In this document: piece by piece, positions 28,043-37,952 of the stretch | Numbering within the stretch: position 1 is the first letter of the stretch | Layout: each line of letters opens with the position of its first letter | Origin: JACVRW01 sp963812915 | Lineage (GTDB): Bacteria; Actinomycetota; Thermoleophilia; Solirubrobacterales; Thermoleophilaceae | DNA: 64,000 bases | Direction of reading: 5' to 3' | Assembly: GCA_963812915.1 (NCBI GenBank) | Contig: CAWEXB010000009.1 | Location: 310,001 to 374,000 of the forward strand | Notes under the pieces: generated by a model | Databases searched by the model: none | Told to the model about the DNA's origin: nothing | The model's input: only the letters and a program-made list of their open reading frames with translations | Program-made: the position numbers and the translations under genes

Positions 28043-28756
28043 TTGAGCATCATCGGCGCTGAAACGATCGGGACCGCTCTCCTGATCCTGTTCGGTGATG
28101 GTGTGGTGGCGGCCGTACTGCTCAACCGGTCGAAGGCGCAGAACTCCGGCTGGATCGTCATCGCCTTCGGCTGGGGCTTGGCCGTGGCGGTCGCCGTCTA
28201 CGCGGTGGGTCAGTTCAGCGGCGCCCACCTGAACCCCGCCGTCACGCTCGGCTTCTGGATCGAGGGCACGATCGACGGGAGCGACGCCTGGCGGTACTTC
28301 GTCGGGGAGTTTCTCGGCGCGTTCGCCGGGGCAACCGCGGTGTTCCTCGCGTACTACCAACATTTCGGGGACACCGAGGACCCCGGACTGAAGCTGTCCG
28401 TCTTCTCAACCGGCCCGGCGATCCGCAACTACGGCTGGAACATGGTCACCGAGATAATCGGGACATTCGCGCTGGTGTTCGGGGTCTTCGCGATCATCTC
28501 CAACGCCGCACCGGGCGAGAGCGGCCTGACGCCGCTGCTGATCGGGTTCTTGGTGCTGGGCATTGGGCTATCGCTCGGTGGTCCCACGGGATACGCGATC
28601 AATCCCGCGCGCGACCTGGGCCCGCGGATCATCCACGCGATCATGCCGATCCCCGGCAAGGGAACGTCCGACTGGTCGTACTCGTGGGTCCCGGTTGTCG
28701 GCCCACTCATCGGCGGCGCGCTTGGCGCGCTGGCATACGAGTGGTGGTGGCCCTAG
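28043..28756 (+). CDS. glpF: Glycerol facilitator (aquaglyceroporin)
   Basis: 237 residues, TTG start after GGAGG. Six-helix MIP family channel with both half-helix motifs: HLNPAVTLG and INPARDLGPR. The Asp after the second NPAR is the aquaglyceroporin signature, so glycerol passage is favoured over water only. First gene of an operon with dhaK, dhaL and glpK2, consistent with glycerol uptake. Confidence 0.93.
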   Translation: MSIIGAETIGTALLILFGDGVVAAVLLNRSKAQNSGWIVIAFGWGLAVAVAVYAVGQFSGAHLNPAVTLGFWIEGTIDGSDAWRYFVGEFLGAFAGATAVFLAYYQHFGDTEDPGLKLSVFSTGPAIRNYGWNMVTEIIGTFALVFGVFAIISNAAPGESGLTPLLIGFLVLGIGLSLGGPTGYAINPARDLGPRIIHAIMPIPGKGTSDWSYSWVPVVGPLIGGALGALAYEWWWP

Positions 28757-28768
28757 TAGGAGGCGACA

Positions 28769-29771
28769 ATGAAGAAGCTGATCAACGCTCCCGACGCGGT
28801 CGTCCAGGACGCGTTGCGCGGCGTCGAGGCCGCCCACGGGGATCGCATGCGGGTGAGCTACGACCCCGCGTACGTGGTTCGTGCCGACGCTCCGGTCCAG
28901 GGCAAGGTGGGGCTCGTCTCGGGCGGCGGCTCGGGACACGAGCCGATGCACGGCGGGTTCGTCGGGCCGGGCATGCTCGACGCCGCCTGCCCCGGCGAGG
29001 TGTTCACGTCCCCCACCCCCGACCAGATGTCGGAGGCGACCAAGGCCGTCGACGGCGGCGCCGGCGTGGTTCACATCGTGAAGAACTACACCGGCGACGT
29101 CATGAACTTCGACATGGCCGCCGACCTGGGGAGGGGCGAGGGGATCGAGGTCGAGTCGGTACTCACGAACGACGACGTGGCGGTGGAGGACTCGCTCTAC
29201 ACGGCCGGGACGCCGGGGCGTCGGCGTGACGGTCCTGCTCGAGAAGATCTGCGGCGGAGCCGCCGAGGACAGACGCTCCCTCGCTGACGTGGCCGAGCTC
29301 GGCCGGCGCGTGAACGCCGGCGGCAGGTCGATGGGCATGGCGCTCACCCCGTGCATCACGCCGGCCTCCGGTGAGCCGAGCTTCGAGCTGGGCGAGAACG
29401 AGGTGGAGATCGGGATCGGCATCCACGGCGAGCCGGGCCGCTTCCGCGAGGAGGCGGGCCCCGCGTCGCAGGTTGCGGAGCGGCTCGTGACACCGATCGT
29501 CGAGGACCTGCCGTTCTCGTCGGGGGACCGGGTGCTCGCGTTCGTCAACGGCATGGGCGGAACGCCCCTGATCGAGCTGTACGTGATGTACGCCGAGGTG
29601 GCCAAACTGCTCGAGGGCCACGGCCTTCAGATCGAGCGCAACCTCATCGGCAACTACATCACCTCGCTCGAGATGCAGGGTTGCTCGATCACCCTGCTCA
29701 GGCTCGACGACGAGATGCTCCGCTACTGGGATGCTCCGGTGAACACGCCGGGCCTGCGTTGGGGCGTCTGA
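28769..29771 (+). CDS. dhaK: Dihydroxyacetone kinase subunit DhaK, one frameshift
   Basis: PTS-dependent DhaK, about 333 residues. Features: SGGGSGHEPMHGGFVGPGML near the N-terminus, HIVKNYTGDVMNFDMA, and the covalent substrate-binding His in GIGIHGEPGR. A single extra A near 29213 shifts the frame; without it the text reads TAGRRGVGVTVLLEKICGG. The enzyme binds dihydroxyacetone and works with DhaL and the phosphoryl donor DhaM (present at 41930). RBS GGAGG; 12 bases after glpF. Confidence 0.9.
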
Positions 29772-29780
29772 CGACTAGCC

Positions 29781-30401
29781 GTGCCGGTCAACCGGGACAC
29801 CGTCCTCGACTGGATGCGGGGGTTCGCCGGAGAGATGGAGGAGCACCGCCAGGAGCTCGTCCGTCTCGACACGGCGATCGGCGACGGGGACCACGGAACC
29901 AACATGGACCGGGGCATGCGCAAGGCGCTCGAGCGGCTCGACGGCGCCGAGCAGGCGGACGCGGGCGCGGTGCTCAAGACCGTGGCCATGGCGCTCGTAT
30001 CGAGCGTCGGCGGAGCGGCGGGGCCGCTGTACGGGACGCTCTTCTTGCAGATGGGCGGTGCGGTGGCTGGCCAGGACGAGGTGGATCTGGCCGGCTACGT
30101 GGCCGCCTGGCGGAAGGGCCTCGAGGGCGTGCAGATGCGCGGCAAGGCAGAGCCGGGCGACAAGACGATGGTCGACGCGCTCGTCCCGGCGTTGGAGGCG
30201 ATGGAGCAGGCATCCGACCTCGACGGCGCGCTGCGAGCAGGCGTCGAGGGCGCCGAGCGCGGGATGCTGGCGACGGTGCCTCTGGTGGCGCGGAAGGGCC
30301 GGGCGAGCTATCTGGGGGAGCGCAGCAAGGACCACCAGGACCCCGGCGCGACGTCCACCTACTACCTCTACAGGAGCGCCGCCGAGGCGCTGGCGGGCTG
30401 A
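29781..30401 (+). CDS. dhaL: Dihydroxyacetone kinase subunit DhaL
   Basis: 206 residues, GTG start. ADP-binding subunit: DTAIGDGDHGTNMDRGM provides the magnesium-binding aspartates; SSVGGAAGPLYGTLF, GKAEPGDKTMVDAL and the C-terminal KGRASYLGERSKDHQDPGA are the standard nucleotide pocket. ADP on DhaL is rephosphorylated by DhaM, so this is the PTS-type rather than ATP-type enzyme. Ten bases after dhaK. Confidence 0.94.
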   Translation: MPVNRDTVLDWMRGFAGEMEEHRQELVRLDTAIGDGDHGTNMDRGMRKALERLDGAEQADAGAVLKTVAMALVSSVGGAAGPLYGTLFLQMGGAVAGQDEVDLAGYVAAWRKGLEGVQMRGKAEPGDKTMVDALVPALEAMEQASDLDGALRAGVEGAERGMLATVPLVARKGRASYLGERSKDHQDPGATSTYYLYRSAAEALAG

Positions 30402-30413
30402 AAGGAGAGAGTG

Positions 30414-31914
30414 ATGGCGAAATACGCCGCAGCGCTTGATCAGGGAACAACCAGCTCGCGCTGCATGATCTTCGACCACGGCGGCCAGGTGGCCGCGGTC
30501 GAGCAGCTCGAGCACGAGCAGATCTATCCGAAACCCGGCTGGGTCGAGCATGATCCCAACGAGGTCTGGCGGCGCTGCCAACAGGTGATGGATGCGGCGC
30601 TCGGGAAGGTCGGCGGCAACGCCGACGACGTCGCGGCGATCGGTATCACGAACCAGCGCGAGACCACCGTGGTCTGGGACCGCAACACGGGCGAGCCGGT
30701 CTTCAACGCGATCGTCTGGCAGGACACGCGCACCGACAAGATCTGTGAGGAGCTTTCGCAGGACGGCGGCCAGGATCGCTTCCGCCTCAAGAACGGCCTG
30801 CCGATCGCCACGTACTTTTCGGGGCCGAAGGTTCGCTGGATCCTCGAGAACGTCGACGGGACCCGGGAGCGGGCGGAAGCCGGCGAGCTGATCTTCGGCA
30901 ACATGGACACCTGGTGCATCTGGAACATGACCGGCGGCACGGACGGCGGCCTGCACATCACCGACCCGAGCAACGCCAGCCGGACCATGCTGATGAACCT
31001 CGAGACGCTCGACTGGGACGACGAGCTGCTCGACACGATCGGCGTGCCGCGCGCGATGCTCCCGGAGATCAGGCCGTCGAGCGCGAGCTACGGCGAGGTA
31101 AAGGAGGGCGCCTTCGCCGGCGTTCAGGTGGCGGGCGACCTCGGCGACCAGCAGGCGGCCACCTTCGGCCAGACCTGCTTCTCGGTCGGCGAGGCCAAGA
31201 ACACCTACGGCACCGGCAACTTCCTCCTGCTGAACACCGGCAACGAGGCGGTGCAGTCGAAGAACGGCCTGATCACCACCGTCGGGTACAAGATCGGCGA
31301 CGACGCCGCCGTGTACTGCCTCGAGGGCTCGATCGCGATCACCGGCGCCCTCGTGCAGTGGCTGCGCGACAACCTGAAGATGATCCGCTCGTCGGGCGAG
31401 GTCGAGGACCTGGCGAAGACCGTCGAGGACAACGGCGGCACCTACATCGTGCCGGCGTTCTCGGGGCTGTTCGCGCCGTACTGGAAGGCGAACGCGCGCG
31501 GCGTGTTCGCAGGACTCACACGCTTCGTGAACAACGGGCACATCGCCCGGGCCGCGCTCGAGTCCACCGCCTTCCAGAGCCGGGAGGTCGCCGACGCGAT
31601 GAACGCGGACTCCGGCGTGGACCTCGAGTCGCTGAAGGTCGACGGCGGGCATGGTCGTCAACGAGACACTGATGCAATTCCAGGCCGACATCCTCGGCGT
31701 CCCGGTGATCCGCCCCAAGGTCGCGGAGACCACCTCGCTGGGAGCCGCGTACGCCGCCGGCCTGGCGACCGGGTTCTGGGCCGAGGTCGAGGACCTGCGC
31801 GAGAACTGGGTGGAGGACAAGCGGTGGGAGCCGCAGATGGACGCCGCAGCTCGCGACGAGGCCTACCGCTACTGGAAGAAGGCGGTCGAGCGGACGTTCG
31901 ATTGGCTCGAGTAA
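30414..31914 (+). CDS. glpK: Glycerol kinase (second copy), one frameshift
   Basis: About 500 residues, FGGY kinase: DQGTTSSRCMIFD, NQRETTVVWDRNTGEP, SNASRTMLMNLETLDW, TYGTGNFLLLNTGNE. An extra C near 31649 breaks the frame just before GGMVVNETLMQFQ; otherwise complete. Same function as the 25673 copy but clearly diverged from it along its length. Strong SD (AAAGGAG) six bases before ATG 30414. Last gene of the glpF operon; followed by a strong hairpin at 31925. Confidence 0.92.
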
Positions 31915-31924
31915 GAGAGGCAGC

Positions 31925-31952
31925 GGGCCGGGCGGCGCGCTCCGCCCGGCCC
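31925..31952 (+). terminator. GC-rich hairpin after glpK2
   Basis: An 11-bp perfect stem, GGGCCGGGCGG (31925-31935) and CCGCCCGGCCC (31942-31952), six-base loop, ten bases after the glpK2 stop. No U-run follows. Probable operon end. Confidence 0.6.
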
Positions 31953-32012
31953 ATGGCTTGAGAGTACGCTGAGCACCCCGGGTGGCGAATCGGGCCTATC
32001 CTGAGCGTGCTC

Positions 32013-32996
32013 ATGAGCGACGAGCTGCGCGTCATTGGGTTCGGAGGCGGCACCGGTCTGCCCGTGCTCCTGCGCGGGCTTCGGGGCACGGTCGGCGACG
32101 GCATCACCGCTGTCGTCACGGTCACCGACGACGGTGGCTCGAGCGGGAGGCTTCGGCAGGAGCTCGGCGTGGCGCCACCGGGCGACGTGAGGAACTGCCT
32201 GGTCGCCCTCGCCGGCCGCCGAAAGCTGGCGGAGGTGTTCGATTACCGCTTCGAGGGCGGGGTCGACCTTCGCGACCACGCGGTCGGGAACATAATCATC
32301 GCCGCACTCACCGACATCTCTGGGGGCTTCTGCGAGGGCGTCCAGCGCGCGTCGCGGCTGCTGAGGATCACGGGTAGCGTCTATCCGGCCGCCACGGAGA
32401 GCCTCACTCTGGTCGTCCACTACGCCGACGGCACCCTCACGCGGGGCGAGGGTGCGATGCGCGAGCCTGGCCCGGCGATCGTCAAGGTCGCCGTCGAGCC
32501 GGAGGGGGCCGCCGCGCCGGCGGAAGTCATCCAGGCGATACACGCGGCGAACGCGGCGATCCTCGGTCCGGGCAGCCTTTTCACGAGCACGATCCCGGCG
32601 CTGCTCGGCAAGGGAGTCCGAGAGGCGCTGGCGGCCTTTACGGGACCTGTCATCTACGCGGCCAACCTGATGACCCAGCCGGGCGAGACCACGGGGTTCA
32701 AGGTGTCGGATCACCTGCGGGCGATCACGGAACACACGGGAAGCGTGATCACCGATGTGCTCGTTCCCGCGGAGCAGCTGCCGGAGTGGGCGCTGTCGCG
32801 CTATCACGCGGAGGGCGCCGCGCCGGTGGAGATCGATCGCGAGGCGATCGAGCGTCTCGGGATTCGCATCCGCGAGGCGCGCTTGCTGTCCGACACCATG
32901 TCGGCCGAGATCCGCCATGATCCCGAGCGCTTGGCGGGCGCCGTTCAGGAGATCGCTCGCCTCGCCCGCCGTCAGGCCGTCGATTCGCCCGCATAG
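32013..32996 (+). CDS. yvcK: YvcK/CofD-family protein (gluconeogenesis factor)
   Basis: 327 residues from ATG 32013. Nucleotide-sugar binding family: VIGFGGGTGLPVLLRGLR at the N-terminus, TDDGGSSGRLR, GDVRNCLVAL, and GPGSLFTSTIPALL in the middle. YvcK homologues bind UDP-GlcNAc and are needed for growth on gluconeogenic carbon and for cell-wall balance. Its usual neighbours (rapZ, whiA) are absent; instead it is wedged between glycerol kinase and GlpA, which fits a role in gluconeogenic growth on glycerol. Confidence 0.9.
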   Translation: MSDELRVIGFGGGTGLPVLLRGLRGTVGDGITAVVTVTDDGGSSGRLRQELGVAPPGDVRNCLVALAGRRKLAEVFDYRFEGGVDLRDHAVGNIIIAALTDISGGFCEGVQRASRLLRITGSVYPAATESLTLVVHYADGTLTRGEGAMREPGPAIVKVAVEPEGAAAPAEVIQAIHAANAAILGPGSLFTSTIPALLGKGVREALAAFTGPVIYAANLMTQPGETTGFKVSDHLRAITEHTGSVITDVLVPAEQLPEWALSRYHAEGAAPVEIDREAIERLGIRIREARLLSDTMSAEIRHDPERLAGAVQEIARLARRQAVDSPA

Positions 32997-33044
32997 AGGT
33001 CTACGACGACGCCGAAGCGGCGGCGCGCGTATAGCCTTTCACAA

Positions 33045-34667
33045 GTGAGCGGCCAGACCACCGACGTGCTCGTGATCGGCGGCGGCCACCGCGCCGGCGT
33101 CGCCTGGGACGCGGCGCTGCGCGGGTTCGACGTGGTGCTGGTGGACCGGGCGGATCTCGCCGAGGGAACCAGCGGGCGTTTCCATGGGCTTCTGCATTCG
33201 GGCGGGCGTTACGTAGTCAAGGATCCCGTGGCAGCCGACGAATGCGTTGCCGAGAACGCGATCCTGCGGCGCGTGATCCCCGACTGCATCGAGGACACGG
33301 GCGGGTTGTTCGTGGTCACACCCGAAGACGATCCGGCGTATGGGGATCAGTTCCTCGAGGGCTGTCGGCGGGCGGCGCTCCCCGCGGAGGAGATCCCCGT
33401 ATCCGAGGCGTTGCGGATGGAGCCGCGATTGAATCCGGGCATCCGCCGGGCGTTCACGGTGCCCGACGCGTCGATCGATGCCTGGAAGACCGTGTGGTCG
33501 CTCGCGCGCGGGGCGGCGGCGCACGGGGCCCGGATCCTCACCTACCACCGGCTGCTCGATCTGCATCGCGAGGGCGACGCGGTCACGGGCGCCCGGCTCC
33601 GCAACGAGCTGTCGGGCGAGGAGTTCGACATCGAGGCGGGCTTCACCCTCAACGCGTCCGGCGCGTGGGCCGCGCAGATCGTGCGGATGGCCGGCATCGA
33701 GGGCATCGGCGTGATCCCCGGCAAGGGGATCATGATCGCCATGAACCACCGGTTGGTGAACACCGTGATCAACCGCTGCACGATGCCCGCCGACGGCGAC
33801 ATCCTCGTTCCGATCCGCACCGTGAGCGTGATCGGGACGACGGACATCCGTGCGGCCGATCCCGATGAGATCCCGGTCACGCAGGACGAGGTCGATCAGA
33901 TGCTCGATGACGGCGAGCGGCTGGTGCCGGGGTTCCGCGACGCGCGGGCGCTCAGGGTCTGGGCCGGTGTGCGGCCGTTGTGGCAGGACGAGAAGTCGGG
34001 GCCCGCGGCCGCCGACACGCGCGACGTCAGCCGCACGCACGCGGTGGTCGACCACACCCAGCGCGACGGCGTGGAACGGCTGCTCACGATGTCGGGCGGC
34101 AAGCTCACGACCCTGCGGTTGATGGCACAGGACATCGTGGACGCGATGTGCCGTCAGATGGGCGACGAGCGTCCGTGTCGCACGGCGGAGGAGTCGCCCC
34201 CCGGCAACGAGGACGGCGAGCTCTACAGCATCGGCTCGCGGCTGCGCCGCCGGGAGAAGACGCTGCACGACGAGCAGCTGGTCTGCGAGTGCGAGCTGAT
34301 CGGTCGCAGCCGCCTCGAAGAGACGATCCGCCGGCGCGGCACGACCAACCTCGACGACATCCGCCGCAGCCTCCGCCTGGGGATGGGGCCCTGCCAGGGA
34401 GGCTTCTGCATCTACCGGGCCACGGGGATCCTTCACGGGGTCGGGCGGTTGAGCGGCGCGGAGGCCTCGGCGTCGCTGCGCCACTTCCTGCAGGAGCGCT
34501 GGAAGGGAATGTGGCCCATTCTCTACGGGGATCAGCTCCGCGAGGCCCGTCTCGACGACTGGGTCTTCCAAGGACTGCTCGACCTCGAGCACCTGCCGGC
34601 CGGCGCGGACGGGGCACCGCCCCAGGCCGAGCAGGACGTTCAGACCGAAGAACCGGCACACACGTGA
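33045..34667 (+). CDS. glpA: Anaerobic-type glycerol-3-phosphate dehydrogenase subunit A
   Basis: 540 residues, GTG start. FAD oxidoreductase that oxidises glycerol-3-phosphate to DHAP. N-terminal Rossmann motif, SGRFHGLLHSGGRYV substrate loop, IRTVSVIGTTDIRA, and a C-terminal BFD-like [2Fe-2S] domain with CECE and GPCQGGFC, which marks GlpA rather than GlpD. The first glycine motif reads VIGGGHRAGVAWDAAL where GGGATGAGVA is expected; two local deletions summing to three bases would explain it. Four-base overlap with glpB. Confidence 0.93.
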   Translation: MSGQTTDVLVIGGGHRAGVAWDAALRGFDVVLVDRADLAEGTSGRFHGLLHSGGRYVVKDPVAADECVAENAILRRVIPDCIEDTGGLFVVTPEDDPAYGDQFLEGCRRAALPAEEIPVSEALRMEPRLNPGIRRAFTVPDASIDAWKTVWSLARGAAAHGARILTYHRLLDLHREGDAVTGARLRNELSGEEFDIEAGFTLNASGAWAAQIVRMAGIEGIGVIPGKGIMIAMNHRLVNTVINRCTMPADGDILVPIRTVSVIGTTDIRAADPDEIPVTQDEVDQMLDDGERLVPGFRDARALRVWAGVRPLWQDEKSGPAAADTRDVSRTHAVVDHTQRDGVERLLTMSGGKLTTLRLMAQDIVDAMCRQMGDERPCRTAEESPPGNEDGELYSIGSRLRRREKTLHDEQLVCECELIGRSRLEETIRRRGTTNLDDIRRSLRLGMGPCQGGFCIYRATGILHGVGRLSGAEASASLRHFLQERWKGMWPILYGDQLREARLDDWVFQGLLDLEHLPAGADGAPPQAEQDVQTEEPAHT

Positions 34668-35989
34668 TCCCGGACGTCATCGTCATCGGAACGGGCCTGG
34701 CCGGGCTTAGCGCGGCGGTCCGACTTGGAGACGCCGGAGCGCGGGTGCTGGTGCTGGCAAAAGGAGTGGGGGGAACACACCTCGGCGCCGGCACGATCGA
34801 CGTGCTCGGCTACGCCGGCTCCTCCTCGGAAGCAGAGGATGGCGGCCGCCTCAACCGCGTCCAGCGGCCTCTCGCGGCCCTGGCGGATCTGCCGCCGGGC
34901 CATCCCTATGGCCAGGTGGGCGCGGAGGGCGTGGCCGCCGCCGTCGACTGGTTCAAGGAGCGGATCGCCTCGGGGCCACTCGCGCCATACGCATACGTGG
35001 GCGGGGTCGACGACAATCTGCTCCTTCCGACCGCCGTGGGCGCGGTGCGTCCCTCGGCGGTAGTGCCGGAGACGATGGCCGCGGGAGACGTGCGCCCCGG
35101 GGGGCGTGTCTGCGTCGTCGGCTTTCGAGCGCTCAAGGACTTTCACGCCCCTCTGCTCGCGGACAATCTTGCGCGCGCGCCGGAGGGCGTAGAGGCGCGC
35201 GGCGTGGAGCTCGACCTGGCCCCGGGGGGCGAGCCGGACGTGAGCTCGCTGGGGTTCGCGCGCGGCTTCGACGAGGCTGCGTTCCGGGCGGAGGTCGCCG
35301 CCCAGGTGGGCGGCCGGCTGCGGGTCGACGAGCACGTCGCCTTCCCGGCCGCCCTGGGCGTGGCCGATCCCCACGGGGCGTGGTCGGAGCTCGAGCGCCA
35401 ACTCGGCAGGCCCGTGTTCGAGATCCCGACGCTGCCCCCGTCGGTGCCCGGCATTCGGGTCTTCAACTCGCTGCGTCACGCGCTCCGGCGAGCCGGTGGG
35501 GAGATCATCTTGGGCGCGGCCGTGACCGGCGCCGAGCGCGACGGCGACCGTGTCACCGCACTGCGCACCCGCGTGGGGCTGCGCGAGAAGTTGCACCGCG
35601 CGCCGTGGATCGTGCTGGCGACAGGCGGGTTCGCCTCTGGCGGGGTGGCGCTCGACTCGCGCTGGAATGCTCGCGAGACAGCGCTCGGGCTGCCCCTGGC
35701 TCGACTCCCGGAGCCCGGCGGAGAGCGTTTCCGTCCGAACGACTTCGACGAGCATCCGCTCTCGCGCGCAGGCGTGGCGGTGGACGGCGACCTCCGACCC
35801 GTTGGCACGAACGGAGACCGGCTGCTCGACAACGTACTCGTCGCCGGCGCGACGCTCGCCGGCGCCGTGCCGTGGAAGGAGAAGTCGGGCGACGGGTTGA
35901 GCTTGGCCACCGGCTTCAGGGCGGCCGAATTGATCATCCACGGAAGCGACCTTGGGCCGCGGGCGGCCCAGGCCGCGGCGGAGGCATGA
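34664..35989 (+). CDS. glpB: Glycerol-3-phosphate dehydrogenase subunit B
   Basis: 441 residues from GTG 34664, overlapping the glpA stop (GTGA). FAD-linked partner: VIVIGTGLAGLSAAVRLGDA, then GGTHLGAGTIDVLGYAG, PSAVVPETMAAGD, and the C-terminal FAD-binding segment DRLLDNVLVAGATLAG. With GlpA and GlpC it forms the membrane-attached complex that passes electrons to quinone. Confidence 0.92.
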   Translation: MIPDVIVIGTGLAGLSAAVRLGDAGARVLVLAKGVGGTHLGAGTIDVLGYAGSSSEAEDGGRLNRVQRPLAALADLPPGHPYGQVGAEGVAAAVDWFKERIASGPLAPYAYVGGVDDNLLLPTAVGAVRPSAVVPETMAAGDVRPGGRVCVVGFRALKDFHAPLLADNLARAPEGVEARGVELDLAPGGEPDVSSLGFARGFDEAAFRAEVAAQVGGRLRVDEHVAFPAALGVADPHGAWSELERQLGRPVFEIPTLPPSVPGIRVFNSLRHALRRAGGEIILGAAVTGAERDGDRVTALRTRVGLREKLHRAPWIVLATGGFASGGVALDSRWNARETALGLPLARLPEPGGERFRPNDFDEHPLSRAGVAVDGDLRPVGTNGDRLLDNVLVAGATLAGAVPWKEKSGDGLSLATGFRAAELIIHGSDLGPRAAQAAAEA

Positions 35990-36031
35990 CGATGGCGGCC
36001 AGGGGAGAAGAGCACGACGTCCTGGGCGACG

Positions 36032-37229
36032 ATGCGGGGGTCGCTCGACCACTGCGTGAAGTGCACGATCTGCGAGACCATCTGTCCCGTTTCGAATGTG
36101 ACCCCGCTGTTCCCGGGGCCGAAGTACGTGGGCCCTCAGGCGGAGCGCTTTCGCACACCGGCGAGCCCTCCCTCGACGCCTCGCTCGACTACTGCTCCGG
36201 CTGCGGCAAGTGCACCCAGGTGTGTCCCCAGGGCGTTCACATCGCGGAGATCAACACCCAGGCGCGCGCCCGCCTGAAGGAGCGCGACGGCTTCTCGCTC
36301 CGCGATCGTGTGATGGCGCGGCCGCCGCTGAGCGGCCGGCTGGGCACCCCGTCGCGCCGCTTGCGAATCGAGTCCTGGCGAACCGCACGTGCGGCTGCTC
36401 GCCGAGCGGCTCGCAGGGCTCCACGCGAGGCACCGGTTCCGCGCTTTGCCGGGCGCACATTCCAGGGCTGGGCAAAGCGGCACCGGTCGCCCGAGGCGGT
36501 TCGCCGGGTGGCGTACTTCCACGGCTGCGGCGCCAACTGGTACGAGCCGAACGTGGGCGAGATGACGGTGGCGCTGCTCGAGCGCGCTGGCTGCCAGGTC
36601 GAGGTCCCGCGGGGTCAGGCGTGCTGCGGTCTGCCCCTTCAGTCGAACGGCCAGTTCGACGCGGCACGCCGCTACGTCCGGGCGATGGCCCGCGCGCTGG
36701 CACCCGCGGCGCGAGGGGGGGTCGACATCGTCGGCACCTCCACGAGCTGCACGCTGATGCTGAAGCAGGAGGCGCGCGAGATCCTCGAGCTCATGGACGA
36801 CCGGACCTTCGGGTGGTCAGTGAGCGCGTGTACGACATCTGCGAGTACCTGGTCGCCCTGCACGATCGCGGCGAGCTCGGCCTCGGCTTCCGGCGGCTCC
36901 CGCTCAGGGTCACCTACCACGCCCCGTGCCAGCAGCAGGGCCATGGCATCGGAAAGCCCGCGCTCGAGCTGATGGCGCTGGTGCCGGAGTTGGAGGTGAT
37001 CGACATGGACGCGACCTGCTGCGGCGTGGCCGGCACCTACGGCCTCAAGCGCGAGAAGTACGACATCGCCATGAAGGTCGGCTCGAACCTGTTCGGCCAG
37101 ATCGCGGCCGCGGCGCCCGACCTGGCGGTGTGCGACTCGGAGACCTGCCGCTGGCAGATCGAGCACGCCACCGGCGTGCGCAGTGTGCACCCGCTCGAGA
37201 TCCTCGACCGCGCGGCCGGCCCCGCGTAG
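36032..37229 (+). CDS. glpC: Glycerol-3-phosphate dehydrogenase iron-sulfur subunit C, several frameshifts
   Basis: About 400 residues. Two 4Fe-4S motifs, CVKCTICETICPVS and CSGCGKCTQVCPQG, then two CCG domains (ACCGLPLQSNG and DATCCGVAGTYG) typical of heterodisulfide reductase-like membrane anchors. Frames change near 36130, in the 36360-36430 stretch, and near 36820; all look like single-base errors. ATG 36032 gives the short N-terminus seen in GlpC. Delivers electrons from GlpAB to the quinone pool. Confidence 0.88.
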
Positions 37230-37265
37230 CGGCGCCGGGCGGCGGTCGCTCCTGGTCGGCCGAGC

Positions 37266-37952
37266 CTACGCGGCCGAGCTGGCCGACCGGCCGCGACCCT
37301 CCGTGCGCGCCGCCTCCGAAGCCGCGCCGCTCGAGTCGGCGGACCCGGGTCCGGCGAGGTGGTTGGTGTCGTTCCACAGCCAGATCACCCGGCGCTCGCG
37401 CTCGAAGCCGAGAATGCCCAACGAGCCGGTCGAGAGGGCGAGCAGCGCGCCCGCCTCCGGCGGCAGGCCGAGCCAGCGGGCGCCAAGCACCCGCAGGGTG
37501 TGACCGTGCCCGAACAGCGCGACGTCGCCGTCGGCGGCGAGCGCACGCTCGATCACACGGTCGCACCGTTCGCCTACCTGCGCCGCCGTCTCCCCGCCGG
37601 GGGCGCCGTCGCGCCACAGGTCCCAACCCGGGCGGTCGCGGCGGATGTCCGGGGTGGTGATCCCCTCGTATTCGCCGTAGTCGAACTCGCGCAGATCGTC
37701 GGTGAGCTCGGCCTCGTCGCCGAGCCCCGCGAGCCGGCAGGTCTCGCGTGCCCGTGCGAGCGGGCTGCTCAGCACGAGAGCGAAGCGCCGGCCGGCGATA
37801 CGGCGGCCCATCAGCTCCGCGTGGACCCGGCCGTTGTCGGTGAGCGGTATGTCGGTGAAACTGGTGTGCTGGCCCGACACCGACCACTCGGTCTCGCTGT
37901 GTCGTAGCAGCAGGATCTCGGGCCCGGTCTTTGCCATCGCGGCCTCAGCCAT
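37266..37952 (-). CDS. Histidine phosphatase (phosphoglycerate-mutase superfamily)
   Basis: 228 residues. RHSETEWSVSG carries the catalytic His; GHGHTLRVLGARW carries the second; the acid residue lies in REFDYGEYEG. Substrate cannot be assigned: members dephosphorylate sugar phosphates or phosphoglycerate. ATG 37952 overlaps the HAD gene stop by eight bases, suggesting co-transcription; a second ATG at 37937 is also possible. C-terminal tail is Ala/Ser-rich. Confidence 0.88.
   Translation of the reverse strand: MAEAAMAKTGPEILLLRHSETEWSVSGQHTSFTDIPLTDNGRVHAELMGRRIAGRRFALVLSSPLARARETCRLAGLGDEAELTDDLREFDYGEYEGITTPDIRRDRPGWDLWRDGAPGGETAAQVGERCDRVIERALAADGDVALFGHGHTLRVLGARWLGLPPEAGALLALSTGSLGILGFERERRVIWLWNDTNHLAGPGSADSSGAASEAARTEGRGRSASSAA

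Noticed and set aside
29775..31820. 681-residue open frame on the - strand
   Set aside because: Antisense of dhaL and glpK2; no conserved motif, while the + strand genes are clear.
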